DNA of 64,000 nt from Treponema sp. Its GTDB lineage: Bacteria; Spirochaetota; Spirochaetia; Treponematales; Treponemataceae. The translations under genes were made by a program, and so were the position numbers. Numbering within the stretch: position 1 is the first letter of the stretch; every line of letters begins with the position of its first letter. This document shows, one piece after another, positions 45,417 through 54,826 of this stretch. The notes beneath the pieces are model-generated. The model did no database searches. It had not been told where the DNA came from and saw only the letters and a list, made by a program, of their open reading frames with translations. The DNA lies in the NCBI GenBank assembly GCA_016286365.1, contig JAEESN010000015.1, forward strand, positions 1-64,000. The letters are read 5' to 3'.

Positions 45417-46205
45417 ATGAATATATGTCTTTTTGAAAAATCCGAAATTAATAAACCTCTTAAATTAAACGACGAAAGATCGGAACATCTTTTAAAAATT
45501 CTCCACAAAAAAGAAGGCGATACTTTTACTGCAGGTATTATCGACGGAAAAAGCGGGCTTGCACAAATTGAAAAGATTGTAGCAGATAAAACCGCGTCGG
45601 ATTCGGGAATTTATTTTTCTTTTGAAGAAACTGGCGATGGTAAACCTTTGTTCCCCGTAAAAATGATTATTGGTTTTCCGCGCCCGATTCAGCTTAAAAG
45701 ACTTTTACGCGATATTGCAGCGCTTGGAGTTTGTGAAGTTCATCTTACGGCTACAGAGCTTGGAGAAAAGTCTTACCTTAAGTCTACGCTTGTAGAAAAG
45801 GGTAACGCATATAAGATGCTTTTAGACGGTACGGTTCAGGCGGGAAGCACGCATGTTCCCTCTCTTTATATGCATAACTCTCTTACTGAATGCCTGGACC
45901 AGGTGCAGAAAGGGCTGGGAGAGGCCGGGGACGGACAGGGAGAGGACACTCAGACTCTTTATCTGGCGCTTGATAACGTGCGGGCGGAGTGTCCTCTGGA
46001 ACGCGCTATGGACGACAGCAGAAAATACGGGATGACTGTGGCGGCCATTGGTAGTGAGCGCGGATGGACGGACAAAGAGCGAAACCTTTTGGAAAGCCGT
46101 GGGTTTAAAAGATGTTCCATGGGAGAGAGAATTATGAGGACCGAGACTGCTGCAACAGTTTCCGGTGCAATTATTTTGAACAAACTTGGATTTTTTGGTA
46201 TATAA
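45417..46205 (+). CDS. rsmE: 16S rRNA (uracil1498-N3)-methyltransferase RsmE
   Basis: A 262-residue SPOUT-class methyltransferase. The PUA-like N-terminus carries SEHLLKILHKKEGD, and the knotted C-terminal domain has IGSERGWTDKERNLLESRGF and MGERIMRTETAA, the SAM-binding signature. It modifies U1498 of 16S rRNA. An insert near 160-180 (EAGDGQGEDTQ) is somewhat longer than usual. GGTGGGG precedes the ATG. Confidence 0.94.
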   Translation: MNICLFEKSEINKPLKLNDERSEHLLKILHKKEGDTFTAGIIDGKSGLAQIEKIVADKTASDSGIYFSFEETGDGKPLFPVKMIIGFPRPIQLKRLLRDIAALGVCEVHLTATELGEKSYLKSTLVEKGNAYKMLLDGTVQAGSTHVPSLYMHNSLTECLDQVQKGLGEAGDGQGEDTQTLYLALDNVRAECPLERAMDDSRKYGMTVAAIGSERGWTDKERNLLESRGFKRCSMGERIMRTETAATVSGAIILNKLGFFGI

Positions 46206-46232
46206 TATAGATGGGTATTTGGGAGGATAATC

Positions 46233-47045
46233 GTGACAAATGAGCGTATTAAAGAAATTCTTTTAGACATTCAGTCGTGCGACATAGATTTTACTGTAAT
46301 TCAGACTGGTAAAGAAAGTAAAAGAGTTAACGGATTTTATAAACCAGATACACACGAAATCTTCCTTCATAATAAAAACTTTACAAACGATAATCAGATT
46401 GTCTATACTGCGGTACACGAATATACTCATCACCTTTTAACAATAGAAAAACAACTCATTCAGCCCGGATACGGAGCAACCTGTCGTGTTCACACTCAGG
46501 AGTTCTGGGCAAGATTCAGCGCCCTTATTCAGATTGCGGAAGAAAAAAAATATTATTCTTTGGGCTGGGAATCTAATGCGGAATTAAAAGAACTCACACT
46601 CGATATAAAAAATAATTACCTTGCAAAAAACGGACAGCTCATGCAGGAGTTCGGAAAAAAACTTGCACGCGCGTGGGAGCTTTGCAAAGAAGCAGACATC
46701 AGATACGAAGATTATATAGACAGAGTTTTATGTCTTCCCAGAAATACGGAGCGTGATATAAGAAGGGTTGGAGCGGTCGAAGTAAATCCTGCTATCGGTT
46801 TTGAAAACATGAAGACTGTAGCAGCCGTAAAGAAAAAGGATGAACGCGAAAACCTGGAAAAAGAATTCTTAGAGGGTGGAAAAAGTCCTTCTACTGTCCG
46901 CGAAATGATGAAACAAAAATCAGCCCAGAGCAGGGGCGAAGATGCAAAAACAAAACTGGAAAAAGAAAAGAGTCGGCTTGAAAAAACAATTGCGCAGCTT
47001 ACACAACGACTTGAATTAGTGGAGGAAAGTCTTGCGAGTTTGTAA
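46233..47045 (+). CDS. HExxH zinc-binding protein with C-terminal coiled coil
   Basis: A 270-residue protein that starts with GTG, preceded by GGGAGG (46221-46226). Residues 62-66 form HEYTH, the zinc motif of a gluzincin-type metallopeptidase, with a possible third ligand (HTQEF) near residue 85-92. The region 190-270 is highly charged and predicted coiled coil (KTKLEKEKSRLEKTIAQLTQRLELVEE). There is no signal peptide, so it is probably cytoplasmic. Protease activity is inferred from the motif only. It overlaps the next gene by 14 bases. Confidence 0.68.
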   Translation: MTNERIKEILLDIQSCDIDFTVIQTGKESKRVNGFYKPDTHEIFLHNKNFTNDNQIVYTAVHEYTHHLLTIEKQLIQPGYGATCRVHTQEFWARFSALIQIAEEKKYYSLGWESNAELKELTLDIKNNYLAKNGQLMQEFGKKLARAWELCKEADIRYEDYIDRVLCLPRNTERDIRRVGAVEVNPAIGFENMKTVAAVKKKDERENLEKEFLEGGKSPSTVREMMKQKSAQSRGEDAKTKLEKEKSRLEKTIAQLTQRLELVEESLASL

Positions 47046-48102
47046 AAAAATTTTAAGGGGTGTTATTACACTCGGTTTATGTATGATACCTTATGGTCTT
47101 TTCTGTCAGACCATGCCGCCAATGCCACAGATGCCTCAAATGCCTACTGTGACTATGCCTACAACAGATGGCTTTTATATTCCTGAAGTTCCGACCATGC
47201 CACAAATGCCAACTCCTCCGGGGGTAAATCAGCCTAAAAATCCAAATAACCAGAACAATAATCAGCAGAATAATCAGAATAACCAGAACGGGCAGTCACA
47301 GAATAATCAGACACAGAATAATCAGACACAGAATAATCAGACACAGAATAATCAAAATAATCAGAACAATCAGACAAAACAGAATAATAATCAGCAGGGA
47401 AATGCTCAATACGGAAACCAGCAGAATACACAGAATGCCCAGAATTATAAACAGAATCTGGAAGCAGCCCAGAAACAGGCTTTATTAAATTCTTTGAACA
47501 ACGGCCTTACTGCTTCTGATATTTCGGGCATGTATGACCTTGGTATGTTTGGAAGTATTACGGGACTTTACGGTAACAATAACAATACAAATACAACTGC
47601 AACAACCGATGTTTTACTCGGGCAGATTCTGGAAAGCCTTGAAGAATTAAAGAAAAATAATGTTAATTCAAGTGGTCAGCAGCAGGTAAACTTACGCGAC
47701 AGTAAAACAGATAACAGCAACTTTAAAAAGCGCGATCCTCAGGTTTTAAGATTTAAGGTAAACGGTTTTAATATAAAAGATTCCTTTGTTACAGTTTTCT
47801 TTAGCGATGTTGAGGCAGACGGAACTTTCTTACTCACAGCAGACAGAGTTTATTATGTGAATCAGACAGAAAGAAGCGAAACAATTTATCTTTTATTTAA
47901 GACTGTAAAATCAAACGGTTCTGTAACAACATACGAGGTAGTTCCAACTGTGAGTCAGGATTACGAAAATACAACTTCTTCCATGCATAAAATGGCTCAG
48001 GCTGCTTCGTACAGGGCAGAGAAAACCGGTAACATGGTGTCGCTGCATTATTCAGAACCGGGCTTTAGCCTTGATGTACTTTTAAATCTTGACGGGCAGT
48101 AA
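47032..48102 (+). CDS. Exported Asn/Gln-rich low-complexity protein
   Basis: A 356-residue protein. I start it at TTG 47032 because GGAGG lies at 47022-47026 and the resulting N-terminus forms a signal peptide cut after LFC or FCQ (residue 25-26). A PMPQMP tract (28-65) and an Asn/Gln-rich tract (about 70-140, with four 15-nt repeats) lead to a more ordered C-terminal domain (about 235-356) with beta strands (FVTVFFSDVEADGTFLL, VYYVNQ). The family is not recognised. It could be an envelope or surface protein. Confidence 0.72.
   Translation: MRVCKKILRGVITLGLCMIPYGLFCQTMPPMPQMPQMPTVTMPTTDGFYIPEVPTMPQMPTPPGVNQPKNPNNQNNNQQNNQNNQNGQSQNNQTQNNQTQNNQTQNNQNNQNNQTKQNNNQQGNAQYGNQQNTQNAQNYKQNLEAAQKQALLNSLNNGLTASDISGMYDLGMFGSITGLYGNNNNTNTTATTDVLLGQILESLEELKKNNVNSSGQQQVNLRDSKTDNSNFKKRDPQVLRFKVNGFNIKDSFVTVFFSDVEADGTFLLTADRVYYVNQTERSETIYLLFKTVKSNGSVTTYEVVPTVSQDYENTTSSMHKMAQAASYRAEKTGNMVSLHYSEPGFSLDVLLNLDGQ
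47296..47355 (+). repeat. Four 15-nt tandem repeats in the Asn/Gln-rich gene
   Basis: ACACAGAATAATCAG-type units begin at 47296, 47311, 47326 and 47341. The period is a multiple of three, so loss or gain of copies changes protein length (TQNNQ units) without breaking the frame. Confidence 0.85.
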
Positions 48103-48163
48103 TCTAAAGCAGTCTGTAATAATCAACTGTAAAAGGCAGATATCGTTTAGCGGAAAGCAGAAA

Positions 48164-48835
48164 ATGGATATATTAAAAGAAGGTTTAATTCAGTGTGGTA
48201 TTCAAAAAGAAAGGGTGGAAGAAGTTTCTGCTAAAATAGAAACTTATATAAAAGAAATCATCCTTTTTAATTCTGCGTATAATCTAACAAATACAAGTGA
48301 TCACGACGAGCTTGTTATCCGCCACATCTTAGATTCTCTTGCAGCCTATACGCCTCTTTCTTCTCTGGCCCAAAAGCTTTCTAAAGATAATCCTTTGTTT
48401 ACAATTGCAGACATAGGTTCCGGCGGAGGGCTTCCGGGTATTCCTCTTTCAATAGTTTTTCCCGAATATAATTTTTCGCTTGTTGAACGCATGAGTAAGC
48501 GCTGTGCTTTTCTGGAAAACTGTGCTGCCATTCTTGGACTTAAAAACGTAAAGGTATATAATCTTGAAGCAGAAAAAGTTGATGAAGAAGCTTTTGACAT
48601 TGCAGTCTTCCGTGCATTCAGACCTTTAGATGTGGATATGACAAAAACACTTCTTCGTCTTACAAAAACTGGTGGATATCTTGCAGCCTATAAGGCAAAG
48701 CTTGAAAATATAAAAGCCGAGATGGAAGGTATAAAAAATCTTGCAAAGGATTATTCGATTGTGGAATTAAAAGTTCCATTCCTTACAGACTCAGAAAGAA
48801 ATCTTGTTCTTGTAAATAAAACCAAAACTTTATAA
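48164..48835 (+). CDS. rsmG: 16S rRNA (guanine527-N7)-methyltransferase RsmG
   Basis: A 223-residue RsmG (GidB). It has the FNSAYNLTN and RHILDSLA N-terminal motifs, SAM motif IADIGSGGGLPGIPLSI, LVERMSKRCAFLE and the AVFRAFRPL segment. It makes m7G527 in the 16S 530 loop. I start at ATG 48164, which matches the family N-terminus; the upstream ribosome site (GGAAAG) is weak. The frame is open upstream to a TTG at 48089, but that region does not look like RsmG. Confidence 0.93.
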   Translation: MDILKEGLIQCGIQKERVEEVSAKIETYIKEIILFNSAYNLTNTSDHDELVIRHILDSLAAYTPLSSLAQKLSKDNPLFTIADIGSGGGLPGIPLSIVFPEYNFSLVERMSKRCAFLENCAAILGLKNVKVYNLEAEKVDEEAFDIAVFRAFRPLDVDMTKTLLRLTKTGGYLAAYKAKLENIKAEMEGIKNLAKDYSIVELKVPFLTDSERNLVLVNKTKTL

Positions 48836-48847
48836 ATGGAGCATAAT

Positions 48848-49984
48848 ATGGGAATCAAAGAGTTTAATGAAAAGATGATTGATAAGCTTTCTAAAAAATT
48901 AAGCCCTGCAGAAACTATCGTTAGTGATGTTGTTGGGGTAAAAAAGGGAGAAAGAGTTTTAATCATTGCTAATCCTTCTACTGCCGACATTGCCCAGGAT
49001 TTATATATGGCTGTAAGAAAGTGGGAAGGAAAACCGACTCTTATGTTCCAGGATGATAAAACAAGTTTTGATTATGCAAACAAGGAAGTTATTGCGGCAT
49101 TAAAGACCGAGCCCGAAATCTGTTTTTCTATTTCGAACATCAAACTTGGAAAGGATGCAGAAGCTACTGCAAAACCATATACTGCAGAAAACGGAAGTAC
49201 ATTTACTCATATTTTTGATTATCTTTTAGACGGCAAAAAAACAATGCGTGGAATCTGGACTCCGGGAATTACACCAGATATGTTAAACCGCACAGCCGTA
49301 ATTGATTATTCTGAATTAAAAGACAGATGCGAAAGACTAAATAAGCTTTTTAAAAATGCTGTCTCTGTTCATATAACTGCACCGGGCGGAACCGATGTAA
49401 AGATTGATGTCCAGGGAAGAAGTCTTATGTTTGATGACGGAGATTTTACAAAACCTGGAACTGGCGGTAACATTCCTGCGGGCGAAGTTTTTATAAGCCC
49501 TGTTGTGGGAAAAACAGAAGGAACAATTGTTTATGATGGCTCTATGACTTTTTCTGATGGGGATTCAATTCTTGAAACACCAATCACCTGTGTACTAAAA
49601 GACGGATTTGTAGATAAGATTACAGGTGGGGAAGAAGCAAAAAGGCTTTTAAAAACTATTACAGAAGCAGAGGAAAGACCTTACACGCTCGAAAGCGAAG
49701 GTAAACTTCAGAAGGGACAAGCCGATATTTATAAAAGAAACGCAAGAAATATCGGAGAGCTAGGAATCGGACTTAATCCTGCTGCACAGATTACCGGTAA
49801 CATGCTCGAAGACGAAAAAGCCTTCCACACCTGCCACTTTGCAATCGGAGAAAATTACGATAACGATGCGCCGTGTCTGATTCATCTTGATGGTGTTGTG
49901 CGCGACCCGACAATTGTTTTAGAATATAAAGATGGTTCTACAAGGACTATTTTAGATAAAGGAAATTTAAAAATTGAAAAATAA
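48848..49984 (+). CDS. M29 family aminopeptidase
   Basis: A 378-residue metallopeptidase of the M29/aminopeptidase T superfamily. N-terminal Rossmann-like half (VKKGERVLIIANPSTADIA) and C-terminal catalytic half with expected metal ligands in GEVFISP, GELGIGLNP, CHFAIGENY and HLDGVVRDP. It removes N-terminal residues from peptides. I start at ATG 48848 because GGAG (48838-48841) is placed for it; ATG 48836 overlaps that site. It follows rsmG closely and is probably co-transcribed. Metal type and specificity are unknown. Confidence 0.85.
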   Translation: MGIKEFNEKMIDKLSKKLSPAETIVSDVVGVKKGERVLIIANPSTADIAQDLYMAVRKWEGKPTLMFQDDKTSFDYANKEVIAALKTEPEICFSISNIKLGKDAEATAKPYTAENGSTFTHIFDYLLDGKKTMRGIWTPGITPDMLNRTAVIDYSELKDRCERLNKLFKNAVSVHITAPGGTDVKIDVQGRSLMFDDGDFTKPGTGGNIPAGEVFISPVVGKTEGTIVYDGSMTFSDGDSILETPITCVLKDGFVDKITGGEEAKRLLKTITEAEERPYTLESEGKLQKGQADIYKRNARNIGELGIGLNPAAQITGNMLEDEKAFHTCHFAIGENYDNDAPCLIHLDGVVRDPTIVLEYKDGSTRTILDKGNLKIEK

Positions 49985-50015
49985 TTTTAGAGAAAATTTT
50001 ACAGAAGGAAATAAA

Positions 50016-50915
50016 ATGAAAAAATCATTGAAAATCGCATGTGCTTTATTCACCGTTGGTGTGATTATACTTGTCTGTCTTTTTGCAAAAAATAAAAGCG
50101 ACAGTCAGATGATCAGAGAACTTGAGCAGATGGAAATGGGAACCGAAGTAGCCCTCAAGACTGAACCAAAAAAGAGTGATTCAAAATCGAATAAGGACGA
50201 AGCGAAGATAGAAAAGATTGTTTCCATGATGTCGCCGAGGTTTCAGAAGGAATTGAAGGAAACAATCTTGAGCAATAAAAAGGCTTTTTTGAATGAGTTG
50301 TATGTTGTTCTGGAGGACGAGAGAGCGGGCGAAGTAGAGGGATGTCTTCCGCTTTATTTCTTAATCGATAAGAAGCATAAGGCAACTCCGGAAACTTATG
50401 AGCCTTCGAACCTGGTTCCTCTTGTAAAAAATAATTACTATAACATTAGCCGTAATGATTTATCTTTAAGAAGCGATGTAGAAGAAAAACTTGTAGAGAT
50501 GGCTAAGGCTGCAAAAAAAGATGGAATCACACTTCTTGTAAGTTCAAGCTACCGTTCGTATGAATATCAGAAAGCGCTTTTCCAGAGATGGGTGAAAATT
50601 GACGGTCTTGAAGAAGCAGAACGAGAATCTGCACGCGAAGGAACAAGTCAGCATCAGCTTGGTGTTGCAATCGATTTTGGAAGCATTGATGCAAGTTTTA
50701 TTCAGACTTCGCAGGGAAAATGGCTTAATAATCACAGCGAAGAATACGGCTGGAGCTTGAGCTTTCCAAAACAGTACGAAGATATTACAGGGTTTAAGTG
50801 GGAATGCTGGCACTTCCGATATATCGGTGTGAATGCATGTAAGTTCCAGAATAAATGGTTCAACGATGTTCAGCAGTATATGATTGAATTTATTGACGCC
50901 TGGAAAAATAACTAA
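50016..50915 (+). CDS. M15 D,D-carboxypeptidase (VanY-like)
   Basis: A 299-residue protein. An N-terminal membrane segment (KIACALFTVGVIILVCLF) precedes a Lys/Glu-rich linker and an M15B domain near 165-295: SSYRSYEYQKALFQRW, the zinc ligands in SQHQLGVAIDF (H and D) and WECWHFRY (H). It trims the terminal D-alanine of peptidoglycan stem peptides in the periplasm. ATG 50016 has AGAAGGA upstream, so it is chosen over an upstream in-frame TTG at 49974. Confidence 0.9.
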   Translation: MKKSLKIACALFTVGVIILVCLFAKNKSDSQMIRELEQMEMGTEVALKTEPKKSDSKSNKDEAKIEKIVSMMSPRFQKELKETILSNKKAFLNELYVVLEDERAGEVEGCLPLYFLIDKKHKATPETYEPSNLVPLVKNNYYNISRNDLSLRSDVEEKLVEMAKAAKKDGITLLVSSSYRSYEYQKALFQRWVKIDGLEEAERESAREGTSQHQLGVAIDFGSIDASFIQTSQGKWLNNHSEEYGWSLSFPKQYEDITGFKWECWHFRYIGVNACKFQNKWFNDVQQYMIEFIDAWKNN

Positions 50916-50920
50916 AATCT

Positions 50921-51736
50921 ATGCTCGATGTAAAATTAATAGCCCTGGATCTGGACGATACTCTTTTAAATAACGACAGACAGATAAGCGACGAAAATGT
51001 AAAAGCTTTGCGCGAATGTGTGGCAAGGGGTATATATATTGTAATGTGTTCGGGTCGTGCAGAAGATGCAATCCTTCCTTTTGTAAGACGGCTCGAGATT
51101 GCAGGAAGCCAGGCCGGAAGATATTTAATCGCAATCAACGGATGCAGTATTTTTGACCTTCACGAACGTAAGCAGATTTTCTGCCGCAAAGTAGAAAGCG
51201 ATGTGCTTTTAAAGACTAATCAGATTGCAGAAGAATGGGGCTTAAGAAGCGAAGTTTATACTCCCGACACAATTTATTACCGTGAAGAAACAAAGTGGAC
51301 AAAGATGGATGTAGAACTTTGTGGTCTTAAAGGAAAGGTCATAGATGATTATGATTCTTTTTTACAGACTGGTTTTACAAAGATGCTTGTTCCCGGTGAG
51401 CCCGAAAAATTACAGGAGCTTCAGAAAGTTTTGAAAAAAGAATTTGGAAAGAAAGCTGTAATTTTTACAAGTAAGCCATATTTTTTAGAGATTCTTCCTC
51501 CAGACTGCGGTAAGGGAGAAGCTGTTATCTGGCTCAGTAATCATATAGGGCTCTCCCCTGAAAAAACAATGGGCTTTGGCGACAGCATGAACGACGAAAG
51601 CCTTATCCGCCTTTGTAAATACGGGGTCTGCATGAAAAACGGCCTTGATGCCATAAAAGAAATTGCAGATTTTGTAACAGAAAAAGACAATAACTCAAGC
51701 GGGATTGCAGATTTCCTTTATAAAAACGTTTTGTAA
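50921..51736 (+). CDS. HAD superfamily phosphatase, Cof type
   Basis: A 271-residue HAD hydrolase, class IIB. Motif I is ALDLDDTLL near residue 8, motif II is VMCSGR, and motifs III/IV are in FGDSMNDESL near residue 220. These enzymes dephosphorylate sugar phosphates, flavin or nucleotide intermediates; the substrate is not assignable. It starts 5 bp after the M15 peptidase gene, so likely the same transcript. Confidence 0.92.
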   Translation: MLDVKLIALDLDDTLLNNDRQISDENVKALRECVARGIYIVMCSGRAEDAILPFVRRLEIAGSQAGRYLIAINGCSIFDLHERKQIFCRKVESDVLLKTNQIAEEWGLRSEVYTPDTIYYREETKWTKMDVELCGLKGKVIDDYDSFLQTGFTKMLVPGEPEKLQELQKVLKKEFGKKAVIFTSKPYFLEILPPDCGKGEAVIWLSNHIGLSPEKTMGFGDSMNDESLIRLCKYGVCMKNGLDAIKEIADFVTEKDNNSSGIADFLYKNVL

Positions 51737-51785
51737 AAAGACTGTGGAAGCGGCGTGATTATCTTGTTAGTCCCTTATAATCGTT

Positions 51786-52979
51786 TTAATCCTTCTTCCA
51801 GATTTCCGGTGTAATTCCAAGATAAGAAATGATTTCGGGTTTATTTCCATCTGCACTTTGATTATCTTTTCCTGCCTTTACAGCTTTTCTTACTGCGCGA
51901 ATCAGTATATTTTTTGGTGTGTGTTCTTCATCAATAAACTCTAGCATCTGTACTGTATAACCTGATTTTTCAAGCCATTGACCGCGGAGTGCATCTGTTA
52001 AAAGCGAAGAAAATTTTTCTCTTATAAGTCCCCATTTTAATAAGGGCTCTAAAACTGTATCTTTGTTTGTGCCCTTTTTACTGAGCTCTGTATTAATCTG
52101 ATGCTGGCAGCATGGTACACTCAAAATTGCTTTTGTATTTTTTTCTACAGCGTATTTCAGGGCGTAATCAGTAGCTGTGTCGCAGGCATGCAGTGTGATT
52201 ATTAAATCGGGTGTATTTTCTTTTTCTTTACTTAAATCATAATCTTCTATGTGGCCGCACGAAAAATGAAGGTTTTTAAGATTAAGCTTTTTTGTGATAT
52301 CGTTACAGTAATCAATCACGTCTTTTTTTATATCAAGACCTTCAATCTGGCAGGGAAGTTTTTTAATCTGGGTAAGATAATAATGAACTGCAAAAGTAAG
52401 ATAAGATTTTCCGCACCCAAAGTCGATGATTTTTATTTTTTCATCTTCGCCGTTTTCTTTTTTAAGTTTTAAAATCTGGGGAATAATGTCATCAATAAAT
52501 TCCAGAAAGCGGTTTATCTGGCGGAATTTGTCGTATCTTTTAGAAATAACCTTTCCGTCATCAGTCATAATTCCAAGGAAAACTAAAAACGGAACAGGAT
52601 TTCCTTCGGAAAGTATATAATTCTTCGAAGCCGACGTATTAATGCCCGCCACAGCCCCTATATCAGCGCCCGCTTTTATATTAAGAGGTTTTTCGAGCCT
52701 TGTTGTTTTTCCTTTTTTATTTGTAAGACAGGTGATTTCTTTTTCTGTTGTTTTAATCACGCAGGATTTAAAATTTGTGCCGATGTTTCTTTCAAGATAA
52801 TCATCAATTTCTGATTCTTTAAGGTGCTCGTGAAAAACTTGTGTCTTTGTGAACATCTCCAGAAAATAAGAGCCGCCCTCCTTAGAGTTTTGAAAATTTA
52901 TTTTAATTTTGATGTAGTCACGGCCTAATGCTTTTTCCAGGCTGCCGGAAGGTTTTGAAAGTGTGGCACTTAAAATCAT
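51786..52979 (-). CDS. SAM-dependent methyltransferase (Methyltransf_32 type)
   Basis: A 397-residue protein. The N-terminal 140 residues are of unclear fold. The catalytic part begins KIIDFGCGKSYLTFAVHYYL near residue 190 (SAM motif I), then QIEGLDIK, LIITLHACDTATDYAL and the SVPCCQHQ motif typical of this family. Substrate unknown. Its start region overlaps the upstream end of an open frame of parA on the other strand, but the chosen parA start (53053) avoids overlap. Confidence 0.85.
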   Translation of the reverse strand: MILSATLSKPSGSLEKALGRDYIKIKINFQNSKEGGSYFLEMFTKTQVFHEHLKESEIDDYLERNIGTNFKSCVIKTTEKEITCLTNKKGKTTRLEKPLNIKAGADIGAVAGINTSASKNYILSEGNPVPFLVFLGIMTDDGKVISKRYDKFRQINRFLEFIDDIIPQILKLKKENGEDEKIKIIDFGCGKSYLTFAVHYYLTQIKKLPCQIEGLDIKKDVIDYCNDITKKLNLKNLHFSCGHIEDYDLSKEKENTPDLIITLHACDTATDYALKYAVEKNTKAILSVPCCQHQINTELSKKGTNKDTVLEPLLKWGLIREKFSSLLTDALRGQWLEKSGYTVQMLEFIDEEHTPKNILIRAVRKAVKAGKDNQSADGNKPEIISYLGITPEIWKKD

Positions 52980-53052
52980 AATAAATCCTTACGAAATCAA
53001 TTATCTGTTCAAATGGTATACTATTTTTAAAAAAAATGATATATTTAATTTT

Positions 53053-53808
53053 ATGGGTAAGTCTATTGTTTTTGTAAATCAAAAGGGTGGAGTAGGAAAA
53101 ACAACCTCTGCCATTAATATTGGTGCATATATTGCGCTTGCCGGAAAAAAAGTACTTCTCGTTGATTTTGACTCTCAGGGAAATATGTCGAGCGGAGTTG
53201 GAGTTTCAAAAGATAAGCCTACTGTTTATGAATTGATTGCAGGCATGATTGAGCCGGAAGAAGCTGTAAAACATACACCGGTCCAGAATCTCGATGCCAT
53301 CAGTGCTTCCATAGATCTTTCGGGTGCAGCGATCGAACTTGTAGATCAGGAAAAACGCGAATTCTTCCTTAAGAAAGCACTCGAACCATTAAAATCAAAG
53401 TATGATTATATTTTAATCGACTGCCCTCCGTCTCTGGGCATTTTGACATTGAACGGACTTGCTGCCGCAGATTCTGTTTTAGTTCCTATGCAGTGTGAAT
53501 ATTTTGCCCTCGAAGGAATTACTCTTCTTTTACAGACTGTACAGAAAGTTCAGAAAGAAATAAATCCAAAGCTTACAATCGGTGGAATCTTCTTTACCAT
53601 GTATGATTCACGTACACGCCTTGCACAGGATGTCGTTGTACAGGTTAAATCATATTTTAAAGATGTTGTATTCAGCACAATCATTCCGCGAAACGTACGT
53701 CTTTCAGAAGCTCCTTCACACGGACTTCCAATCTGTAAATACGACCCTGAATGTATTGGTGCCAAGAGTTACGAAAAACTTGCAGAAGAGGTAATTAATC
53801 GTGGCTAG
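53053..53808 (+). CDS. parA: Chromosome-partitioning ATPase ParA/Soj
   Basis: A 251-residue ParA. The deviant Walker A is KGGVGKTT near residue 11, Walker A' is LLVDFDSQGNMSSG, and DYILIDCPPSLG is Walker B. With ParB it segregates the chromosome. ATG 53053 begins the family's standard N-terminus and lies just after a TATATT box (53040-53045) without a ribosome site, so a very short or absent leader is possible. It overlaps parB by 8 bases. Confidence 0.95.
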   Translation: MGKSIVFVNQKGGVGKTTSAINIGAYIALAGKKVLLVDFDSQGNMSSGVGVSKDKPTVYELIAGMIEPEEAVKHTPVQNLDAISASIDLSGAAIELVDQEKREFFLKKALEPLKSKYDYILIDCPPSLGILTLNGLAAADSVLVPMQCEYFALEGITLLLQTVQKVQKEINPKLTIGGIFFTMYDSRTRLAQDVVVQVKSYFKDVVFSTIIPRNVRLSEAPSHGLPICKYDPECIGAKSYEKLAEEVINRG

Positions 53809-54751
53809 AACTGGTTTAGGAAAAGGTTTAGGTGCTCTTATCTCCGAAAGTTCTGTAGATTTGAATCCTGCAGTAGAAATTAATAAGAGCATGGGTTCTT
53901 TAAAAAGTCCGAAAGACTCCAATCTTCCATCTGCAATTCAGACAGACGAAAACGGAACCTTATGGATAGATCCTTCTTTACTTAAACCAAATCCAAAACA
54001 GCCTCGTATTGAATTTAATCAGAAGCAGCTTGATGAACTTTGCGATTCCATTAAAGAAAACGGTGTCCTTCAGCCTATAATCATTGAATATGTAAATGAT
54101 GATCTTTTCTATATAATTGCCGGTGAACGACGTACAAGAGCCGCTAAGATGGCTGGTCTTAAAAAAGTACCGGTTCAGCTCAGAAAATACGACGAACAGA
54201 AAAAGCTCGAAGTAGCGCTCATCGAAAATATCCAGCGTGCAGATTTAAATCCTATTGAAGAAGCAACAGCATATTATAACCTTGTTCAGATGGGAGACTT
54301 AAGCCAGGACGAAGTTGCAAAGCGCGTTGGTAAAAACCGTTCTACAGTTGCAAATGCAATCCGTCTTTTAAAACTTCCGGAAGATATTCAGAAAGCCCTT
54401 GTTACAGGTCAGATTACTTCGGGACATGCTCGTGCACTTCTAATGGTAAAAACAGATGCAGACATGCGCGTACTCTTTGGAAAGATAATCGGTTCAGGGC
54501 TTTCTGTACGAGAAGCAGAAGCTCTTGCAGATAATTACAACAACGGCGGTCGTGCTGTAATCAAAAAAGCAGGTAAAAAGCCTTCTAAAAAAGACCCTGA
54601 TATCGCACTTTTTGAACAGGAATTAAGAAACCTCTTTGGCGTAAAAGACGTAAACTTCAAAGGCGATACAAGCAAAGGTTCCATCGAAATCGGTTTTACA
54701 AATAAAGACGACTTCGACAGAATCTACAATGTTCTTTTAGGAAATAAATAA
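53801..54751 (+). CDS. parB: Chromosome-partitioning protein ParB/Spo0J
   Basis: A 316-residue ParB. The N-terminal LGKGLGALIS start, the CTPase/nuclease-like core with IAGERRTRAAKMAGLKKVPVQ and ENIQRADLNPIEEA, then the helix-turn-helix SQDEVAKRVGKNRSTVANAIRLL. It binds parS sites and loads condensin. It starts with GTG and overlaps parA by 8 bases. No parS (TGTTTCACGTGAAACA) was recognised in the window. Confidence 0.95.
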   Translation: MARTGLGKGLGALISESSVDLNPAVEINKSMGSLKSPKDSNLPSAIQTDENGTLWIDPSLLKPNPKQPRIEFNQKQLDELCDSIKENGVLQPIIIEYVNDDLFYIIAGERRTRAAKMAGLKKVPVQLRKYDEQKKLEVALIENIQRADLNPIEEATAYYNLVQMGDLSQDEVAKRVGKNRSTVANAIRLLKLPEDIQKALVTGQITSGHARALLMVKTDADMRVLFGKIIGSGLSVREAEALADNYNNGGRAVIKKAGKKPSKKDPDIALFEQELRNLFGVKDVNFKGDTSKGSIEIGFTNKDDFDRIYNVLLGNK

Positions 54752-54762
54752 AATCGTCCAAA

Positions 54763-54800
54763 GACAAAAAAATCTGCCGCACAATTTCTGTACGGCAGAC
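54763..54800 (-). terminator. Intrinsic terminator, mainly for the minus-strand M18 gene
   Basis: TCTGCCG and CGGCAGA pair across a roughly 13-nt loop. Read on the minus strand the stem is followed by seven Ts, fitting termination after the aminopeptidase gene. On the plus strand only a weak T-rich stretch follows, so use by parAB is less certain. Confidence 0.75.
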
Positions 54801-54826
54801 ATTCTATTTAAGCCCTCAGAAAATCT

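Noticed and set aside
48164..54751. Replication origin near rsmG and parAB
   Set aside because: rsmG and parAB often flank oriC, but here five unrelated genes separate them and no cluster of DnaA boxes (TTATCCACA) or dnaA gene was seen.
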